From Mixophyes australis (taxonomy: Eukaryota > Chordata > Amphibia > Anura > Limnodynastidae), in contig JAVHZZ010000003.1 of NCBI GenBank assembly GCA_036250195.1, forward strand, positions 335,926,875-335,990,874: 64,000 nucleotides of DNA, given 5' to 3'. The position numbers were made by a program, and so were the translations under genes. Position 1 is the stretch's first letter; every line of letters begins with the position of its first letter. The notes under the pieces were generated by a model, which saw nothing but the letters and a program-made list of their open reading frames with translations, did no database searches and had not been told where the DNA came from. This document shows positions 36,421-64,000 of this stretch, piece by piece.

Positions 36421-37765
36421 TGCTGGCGGATCCCAGAAAAGAACCACTTGGCTGTGCAGAGACACACAAAGTCTGGCCAAGCCTCTTAGTCATGAGTGGA
36501 CTAGTCGTGAGTTACAAGTTGAAGTCAACGGATGTTATTTAGAATGTTGGCGTCTATTTAGAATGTTGGCAGTGGTAATCATATCAGAATAGGAAGGTTT
36601 GAAGGATCATGAAAACAAAAGTTCAAATATGTTGTGTTTACATTATCCTTAACACTCATTGAAAGGACGCTTTCAGTTATTCACATGTGCAAAAAGATGG
36701 CAACCCTAGAACCAACTGACCAACCTGCAGCTGGTAGCACAGAAACACAGTATCTATAGAGAGCAGTGGTCAAAATGGAAATTTAGAAGTGGCTGGTATG
36801 GAAAATGTAAGTGAATGGAATCCGATAGTTTTTACAATGAAAGCAGTAGAAGTGGTGCTATGACAACAGCCCACTTCAACCACTGACACAGATTACATTG
36901 GGAAAGTAACGCACAGATTAAACGCAGCATGCACGCATGTTTTAAATGGAGGAGAAATAAATTCTTATGAAGAGATCAGTGATCTCTATGGGGACATAGG
37001 TACCATGCACATGGTTGAGTTACCAAAAAGGATGATGGAACTGGTAAAGATAGAAATAACACATGCCCTCTTTTACATCATGCCCTTAGGGAAGTCGGCC
37101 GGAAGCACTCATCTTTATGTGACCATCAATATCTCTTGTGTTTTTGACAGGTTATGAGAGACGGATTCAACGGTCGCTGGTGTGACAGACATACACGGAT
37201 AGCAATACAGGAGCAGAACTTGGGACAAAGCTTCAGTAGCCCTGTTTGTTAGAAATTACATGTACAATTTAGGCACTAGTCATCATAGCCAAAAAGAACA
37301 TTAGTGTTTTTCCAGGACGCCGAGATAGACAGGACGAGGTCTTCTCAATACTGTATGTTACACACTTTGATGTTTACCAAGGAAATAGTATTTCTGCAAT
37401 AATCTGGATCACAGGCACCACACAATTCTAGGGCCACTATCCTGGACAACACATTTCCGTACTGTTGGGTACTGTATTAAAAAACACTTGTATGATGTCA
37501 GCAATATAATTAAAATAGTATTCTTGGAAGCTTATATCACATATCATAGAACATAAAAAGGGACTGTAATGTCCCACGGGCTTGCTTTCTAGTTTTCCTA
37601 TTCAGCTAAAAAAAATCAAAGATATATCTATCTCCTTTCAACCACTTCTGTTAATTTTCTCACCACTAATGATCTTCCTTTGAAATGAAATGACAAAAGA
37701 TTTTCTGCGCCAAAAATAATGTTGCACTTACACAGGAGCTGGCTGGCAAATTTTAGCCTGGGGGA
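36421..37765. other. Intergenic, no gene recognised
   Basis: No open frame with domains and no named repeat. The first 100-150 bp may still be the 5' part of the gypsy-like element. Confidence 0.35.
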
Positions 37766-37786
37766 GGGGGGGGGGGGGGGGGGGGG
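37766..37786 (+). repeat. G homopolymer (21 G)
   Basis: An uninterrupted G run inside a longer GGGGGAGGGG context. It could form G-quadruplex structures and may be a sequencing trouble spot. Confidence 0.9.
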
Positions 37787-38312
37787 AGACTCGGCTCAGG
37801 AGCCTATTAGGAACATTACGGGGGAAAAAATGCAGGTAGTTCAGTGAACCAGCCCAAGGTAGCCCAATATGGGACCGATGACCTCCTGCCCGGTTGGGAT
37901 TTGCGCTTAAACCACTCAGATTTTGATACAGGCCAATCAGATTTTGAACATGTGCTCCATGCAGTGATGAGTTATAGGAATTGTTTGGTACAAATGGGAA
38001 GGCTACATCAGACACATTCAAAGAGTTTCTGATACAAACCTCTGTGCAGCTCCAATGTTTCAGTAAATTTGGCCGGTTGTTTTACATAAAGAGACACCCC
38101 ATGTGCTGTGCAAACTTACCCAGGGTACTCACTCACAGACCTTTTTACATCTGCCTGTGCTACATTGCCCTGAGTTACATATACCAGAAGATAAGAGACC
38201 ACTAAGCCAGCTTAGAAATAGCAGCCGCTTCTGTTAGACAACTGCTAGGAGCAGCTAACATGGAAGATATGCTGTTAGGCGGACTTGCACAAAGCTATTT
38301 GACCGACTAGTG
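37787..38312. other. Intergenic, no gene recognised
   Basis: No recognised element or coding signal. Confidence 0.35.
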
Positions 38313-38430
38313 CAGTGATGGCTAACATGTGACACTCCAGGTGTTGTGAAACTACAAGCCCCAGCATGCTTTGCCAGCTATCAGCTAGTTATATACTGGC
38401 AAAGCATGCTGGGACTTGTAGCCATCACTG
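38313..38430. mobile_element. hAT-like MITE with exact 8-bp target duplication
   Basis: It starts CAGTGATGGCTAAC and ends GCCATCACTG, with inverted TGCTTTGCCAG and CTGGCAAAGCA arms around the centre. GACTAGTG is repeated exactly at 38305-38312 and 38431-38438. A relative is at 58159-58305. It appears internally deleted on the right arm. Confidence 0.9.
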
Positions 38431-38438
38431 GACTAGTG

Positions 38439-39080
38439 CATACATAGGTGCCCACATCCTGCTTTGGGGTCCTACCCTTGAAAAAAGTGAATGTGCCTGC
38501 CCTTGCTATACTACGGTTTATAAAACACAATAAATAAAGTCTTCCTACTACCAGCAACTCCTGAGCACCCTTTTGTATGAGGAAAGAAGCTGTAACGCTA
38601 CCGGCTAAATAGGAAACGTGCTCTCTCCAACCTTTCAATATAAGTTCAATATTTTGTCCCGCAAAAACAATATTCTGTTATGGAGGCAGAATAGAAGTTA
38701 CACCAGTGCTCAAGCAAATATTTAGCTAAGTAAGTCCCTACCACTAAACACTGCCCTCTCTTACACCCTCCATCTGACAGCGCAGATCCATGTACTTCCA
38801 GTATAATTTGGAGCATTTGCTCAAAAAAGGTCCATGATGCCGCTAAATGGCACATGCTGTAGGGGTGTGTCTTCACCCAGACATACATTAACCTTATTGT
38901 TTAACCTTATATCCACCATGTAGATGAGGGCAGCAGGGATGAGTATTAGTAACATTCACTATGTATGCTATGGCCCAGAGGCAGAATATAGTTAATCTTT
39001 ACGTTTTTTAAAAAATATATATTTTATATTAACTACTGACATGTCTTAGAGAACAACTCCACTAAAAATAGAGTTACCCT
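38439..39080. other. Intergenic, no gene recognised
   Basis: No recognised element or coding signal. Confidence 0.35.
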
Positions 39081-39250
39081 TCATCATCATCATCATCAAC
39101 ATTTATTTATATAGCACCAACATATTCCGTAGCGCTTTACAATTGGGGACAAACACAGTAAACTAATAAACAAACTGGGTAAAACAGACAAAGAGGTGAG
39201 AAGGCCCTGCTCGCAAGCTTACAATCTATGGGACAATGGGAGTTTGATAC
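39081..39250 (-). mobile_element. SINE of a second family (CAACATTTATTTATATAGCACC tail)
   Basis: On the minus strand it carries ATTGTAAGCTTGCGAGCAGGG and a tail GCGCTACGGAATATGTTGGTGC-TATATAAATAAATGTTGATGATG. It is truncated relative to full SINEs, and related to L2-like 3' ends (compare 11009-11100), which suggests a shared LINE partner. Confidence 0.75.
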
Positions 39251-39902
39251 ATTTCGCATTTCGGTCCAGCCGGACTGCAAAGGTAAAAGTGACTCATAAG
39301 CTAAATGATACTGTCACACAACAATGTTGGTCAGGGGGTAGTTGTCTTGTGTGAAATTGTGTAACGGATGGTAATAGGGTAATGTAGTGAGGTTAAGAGG
39401 GTGGTTGAGGAATATTATAAGCTTGCCTTCCACCTTACAATAGTCAACGTGGCCGAATCAAACACTGCTATTTCCTCAGTCCGATTTGGGCTGGAGCTGC
39501 TGGGTAAACCACTTGTAAACCAGAGAGTCAGCAGAACCTGATTTGCCCAATGCCCTGGTAATCTAATCTGGTGCCAACTTCACTGTACAGTCCTTGCTGA
39601 AAAACATATTTGTATCTGTGGCTCCACTCTAGTGCCTGTGGGGTTCAAAAATGGTGAGGCCTGCTTTATCTCAGTAAGAGGATGGGGCCTGGTTATTTAG
39701 TACATTATAAATGACAGGCAGATGGTTCAGGTCTGCACAATAGGCGTTTCCTTCTTCAATCATAAGACAATAAAAATAGTGTAGGGTTCATTAAGAAAAG
39801 AAAAGCTTTGTGGTGGAATAATTTTTCATTTCAACACGACTTGAGCTCTCATGTGTCAAGGTTTATATAGGATAGTCTCTTTTTTCCCCATCTAAAGTCT
39901 TG

Positions 39903-40077
39903 GGGGTACATTTACTAAACTGCGGGTTTGAAAAAGTGGAGAGGTTGCCTATAGCAACCAAACAGATTCTAGTTATCATTTATATAGTACATTCTGCAAA
40001 ATGACAGCTAGAATCTGATTGGTTGCTATAGGCAACATCTTCACTTTTTCAAACCCACAGTTTAGTAAATATACCCA
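39903..40077. mobile_element. PIF/Harbinger-like foldback MITE, 175 bp
   Basis: The most compact intact member of the 342-1539 family: GGGGTACATTTACTAAACTG opposite CAGTTTAGTAAATATACCCA, flanked by TTG on both sides (39900-39902 and 40078-40080). Confidence 0.9.
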
Positions 40078-40092
40078 TTGAACTCTTTTGGG

Positions 40093-40191
40093 GCAGCACT
40101 GTGGTTAGTATCACTGTCTCACAGCACTGGGATCATGGGCTCCAATCCAACCAGGACCCTACCTGTGTAGAGTTTGTATACTCTCCCTGGC
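40093..40191 (+). mobile_element. SINE head, cut off by another repeat
   Basis: GGGCAGCACTGTGGTTAGTATC, the B-box-like ATCATGGGCTCCAATCC, and GTAGAGTTTGTATACTCTCCC match the SINE head and the start of its central domain. It stops at 40191 where GCCCTGATTCATTAAGG begins. Confidence 0.78.
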
Positions 40192-40400
40192 CCTGATTCA
40201 TTAAGGAATGTGAATGCCAATACCTGCCATATTTTGCACAAAATCACTCTGAGCATGCCCAGAACCGGACTATATGTCAGTGACGCAGCAACATCCAATT
40301 CATCCTTAAGCGCAAAGGACCCTTACTACAGTCTACGATTTCAGGGTCAGAATGGAGAGGGGACTTTGCATATGCACAGAGTCAATGTACAGTAAGGGCG
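40192..40400. mobile_element. Repeat starting GCCCTGATTCATTAAGG
   Basis: Its first 17 bases resemble the ends of the foldback family at 56303 but the interior is different. The right boundary is not clear. Confidence 0.5.
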
Positions 40401-41449
40401 CTTCAAGCTTGAGCGCACGCTACAACGTCTGATCTCAACGGTACGTGTTTTTCGGTCATATCACTTGCACCAGCTACTTTACTAGTGATAGTGACGCGGC
40501 TGACGTGTATAACATGTGTTTTGTCATTAATGCCTATTAACAGGTGACATTAATAGAATTTTTATTCTCTGCATGTTCTTTTGGGAGTTTATATTCCATT
40601 TAAGTATTTATCTTTAGATCCGCTCCTTGTTGAATATGGACGTGCGTATGCCCAATTTATGTGCGTTTAAAAAAACAAATGCAATTTACCATCAAATTTA
40701 CAATAAAATATTCTCTAAATTGCTGCATAACATGTAGGTGATATATAAAAAAAACCTGATACATAATAAATCCACGTTACTTGCTTTCCCGTCATTCAAA
40801 CTACCGATGAACCCAAATGACCAGGTTATATCAGAATAGGTATGGTGTTTTATGTACTGAGCAAACTTTAGGTCAGATGGGATCCTCGGCATTTCCCAAT
40901 GAAGAAACAACTAACTGGTGATAATGTAGTTTAGAGCTCTAAATTATTCCAACAACCCTAAGGTTCTAGCTTGCAAAGTCAATATTCCACGTTTAATGAA
41001 GGATACACATGCACAAGATGCACAGACATCTCAGTAAAACAACATGTATATTTAATGTGTGCCCTGAAGCATCTGACAATGTGTTGTCCTTTTTGGCGTT
41101 TTCACATGACCTACACTGTACAGTCTTGACACACCAAGCAGTGAAATAACTTCCCTGAGGAAATAGTATCACTGTTATGAACACTTGTGTCATTTGTCTT
41201 CTGGTCATAAGGAGTCAAATCACTGAGTTTCCCACTCACTCAGCACAGAATTCCCCCCTCCTGTTTGGTCTGACTGCCTCTTCCTCTCCCAGGCTTCAGA
41301 GATCATGGCACAAGTTTGCACTAGCTTACAGAAACTGTGTTATTTTCCTGTCTTGTTGTGACTGGCACCTGGTTTGTCTGTTGCCAGCTAATCCCAACTT
41401 CCTACCTGTCTCACTCACCTACAGATTTTTTCCTTGCTGTCAGTCTTCC
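40401..41449. other. Proximal upstream region of jag1
   Basis: No transposon recognised. It precedes the jag1 promoter region and could contain proximal regulatory sites; no specific site can be supported. Confidence 0.3.
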
Positions 41450-41898
41450 AACCCCCAAGTGTATTAGGATAGAGGAGGAGGAGGAGGTGGTGTTGGTAGG
41501 GGGGAGGTGTTGCCAGCAACCATCTGACCACCCTGCTTTATGAATATTAAACACAGGCATGCCTCTCGCTCCTCCTGCAAGCTCTGCATAGATGAAGCAG
41601 TCCGTCACTCTGCTCACAGACGGTCTTTTAGGTCTTGCCTCTCATTGTCTGTCTCATCGAACGGTTGCAGCTGATTTGCAAAAAAAGAAAAGGAGCAGAA
41701 TCAATAATAAAATAAAGAATAAAAGGATCCACTGATAAAGGGAGGCTGGCTGCTGGCTGCTTTGCATTCAGGATCGGCGTGCAATAGAAAAGTGTGTTGG
41801 TTTCCACTCGTGCATGCTGAAATCGGCAGCCTATATCAGAGCTGTGGAGCGCTCGCAGCTTTCATTGGCGTCTGAGCAGCAGTTGCAGAAGAGAGGCA
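41450..41898 (+). promoter_or_regulatory. jag1: Probable jag1 promoter and 5' UTR
   Basis: This is the sequence immediately upstream of the jag1 start codon and free of recognised transposons. An AT-rich TATA-like string, GAATAAAAGG, lies at 41717-41726; if used, transcription would start near 41745-41755 and the 5' UTR would be about 150 nt. I see no dense CpG island. An in-frame TGA at 41818 closes the frame upstream of the ATG. The start site itself cannot be placed from sequence. Confidence 0.45.
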
Positions 41899-62825
<20,927 letters not shown>

Positions 62826-64000
62826 GTAATAACAGTGATGTGTTTCAGGTTTGCTTGTGTCAGGAGGCACAGTGGTTAGCATTGCTGCCTTATAATAATA
62901 AGTTCAACTGTGACCAGGGCCCAATCTGCGTTTGTTTGAGGAAATCCATGCAAACAGAAGAACATAGAGTCTAAAAGCATACCGGTATTGGTAATTGGCA
63001 GCTGACAAAATGACTTGTTTGTCTGGTAGAGAATTTAGCCCATAAACACCAATCGCTCAGGAACTGACGTGAATGATTGCATATTTTGTGTATAGCGCTG
63101 CATAATTTCCTGATGCTATATAAATAAACTCTGATAATAACTGGGTCCAACTGGAGTTCAATCTTTTATTGCAGATAAATTAACTTAAATGGAGCACGAA
63201 TCATTTTCATCATAACGTTAGAAAAATAGTTTACCGTTTAATATACTATCCTGTTTGTTGTAGAAAAAGTCTTCTGTGTGTTGGGTGTGTTTTTTTTCTT
63301 CTTCTTCTTATTACCAATAAAAATAAACCAAACTTCAGACTCTGGTTACAGAGCGCACTAACACCGGGAGGTTTTGATACAGCATTAGCCATAAATAAAT
63401 GAGTGTGTTTAAACTAAGTAGTATACTCTGGAAAAGCATTTATCCTGAGCCCATGTTCTCCCCTGCTTGGTCCTGTGGGAAAGTTGCTGTCTCTTTTCAG
63501 CCGTGTCAACTCCCACAGACCAAGCAGTTTACAGCTGGTTCCAAAATGTGGATGATCTCATGAAGAATGAGTTGTCTACATTCTCTTTATGAAACCCTCT
63601 AATCTGGCTGACAATAGTGAAGAAAGTTCTCCTCTGAAATGGTCAATTGCCTCTTAATGTTCTTAATGAGCAGTCGGACAAATAACAGTACGGTTTTAAA
63701 GGAGACAATTTAAAGTCTGCTGAAAAGTCTCTCACCTTCCAGGCAAAAACGCTGCAGTGCTCTGTATTCTGTGTGACGGGGTGAGGTTATCTCTCTGTAT
63801 TATAGGAAATTAGGATTGAGGAATGTAATAAACCCCTAGGATTACTACAGTCTGACATGTATGTTTGGGTCTGGGAAATGCGCTAAGGTTTTTTTTTTTT
63901 TTTTTTTTTTCTCAACACAGACTTGGGGACATGTAGACATTTTCTACCATGTGTGTACATATATAAAGATGTATACAGTACAGTGAATTTAGGCAATTGG
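62826..64000 (+). other. jag1: jag1 intron 9, start (continues past window)
   Basis: Begins GTAATA. It contains the SINE at 62862-63137 and a long T run at 63890-63910. No EGF exon is present before the window ends. Confidence 0.85.
62862..63137 (+). mobile_element. tRNA-derived SINE (V-SINE-like) in intron 9, diverged
   Basis: Head GGAGGCACAGTGGTTAGCAT, TGCTGCCTTA, the eroded central domain, TTGGTAATTGGCAGCTG, GAGAATTTAGCCC and tail AGCGCTGCATAATTTCCTGATG-CTATATAAATAAA follow the family order. Confidence 0.82.

Noticed and set aside
63905..63990. jag1 exon 10 after the T-run and CTCAACACAG
   Set aside because: The acceptor looks usable, but the downstream translation lacks the six-cysteine EGF pattern and the NECEAKPC-type start expected of exon 10.

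Overview
This window is vertebrate chromosomal DNA, most likely from a frog. It has long introns with canonical GT/AG splice sites, many tRNA-derived SINEs and foldback DNA transposons, and no operon-like packing. The frog assignment is an inference. It rests on the jag1 protein sequence and on repeat families I associate with anuran genomes; I have not run a database comparison.

Positions 1 to about 41,450 contain no protein-coding gene I can support. They are intergenic DNA upstream of jag1, which in other vertebrates sits beside a large gene-poor region. Much of it is made of transposable elements: two solo LTRs with exact target-site duplications (469-1487 and 10281-11003), an L2/CR1-like LINE remnant (about 9030-11210), a 5'-truncated L1/Tx1-like LINE with its target duplication (14821-16398), a decayed Ty3/gypsy gag-protease fragment on the minus strand (about 35030-36420), many V-SINE-like elements, and hAT-, PIF/Harbinger- and mariner-like MITEs. 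There are three clear minisatellites, with units of 41 bp (8798-8960), 37 bp (12071-12510) and 31 bp (34199-34695). Between these lie repeat-poor islands, notably 16420-18700, that could hold regulatory DNA.

Positions about 41,450-64,000 carry the promoter region and the first nine coding exons of jag1 (Jagged-1, a Notch ligand) on the plus strand. The exons are 41899-41976, 42280-42585, 55014-55065, 57706-57963, 58740-58800, 61489-61619, 61839-61958, 62507-62620 and 62712-62825. They encode the signal peptide, the MNNL/C2 domain, the DSL domain and EGF-like repeats 1-5 (1234 nt of coding sequence). The reading frame is maintained across every junction, and all exon pairs have compatible phases. 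The gene continues beyond the right edge; the remaining EGF repeats, cysteine-rich region, transmembrane segment and cytoplasmic tail are not in the window.

I found no bacterial-style system, CRISPR array, rRNA or tRNA gene. The observations most worth checking are an out-of-frame upstream ORF overlapping the jag1 start codon, a run of 20 C in the exon 6 splice acceptor, a protein-like antisense ORF in intron 2, and the nested LTR insertions whose boundaries can be read to the base.
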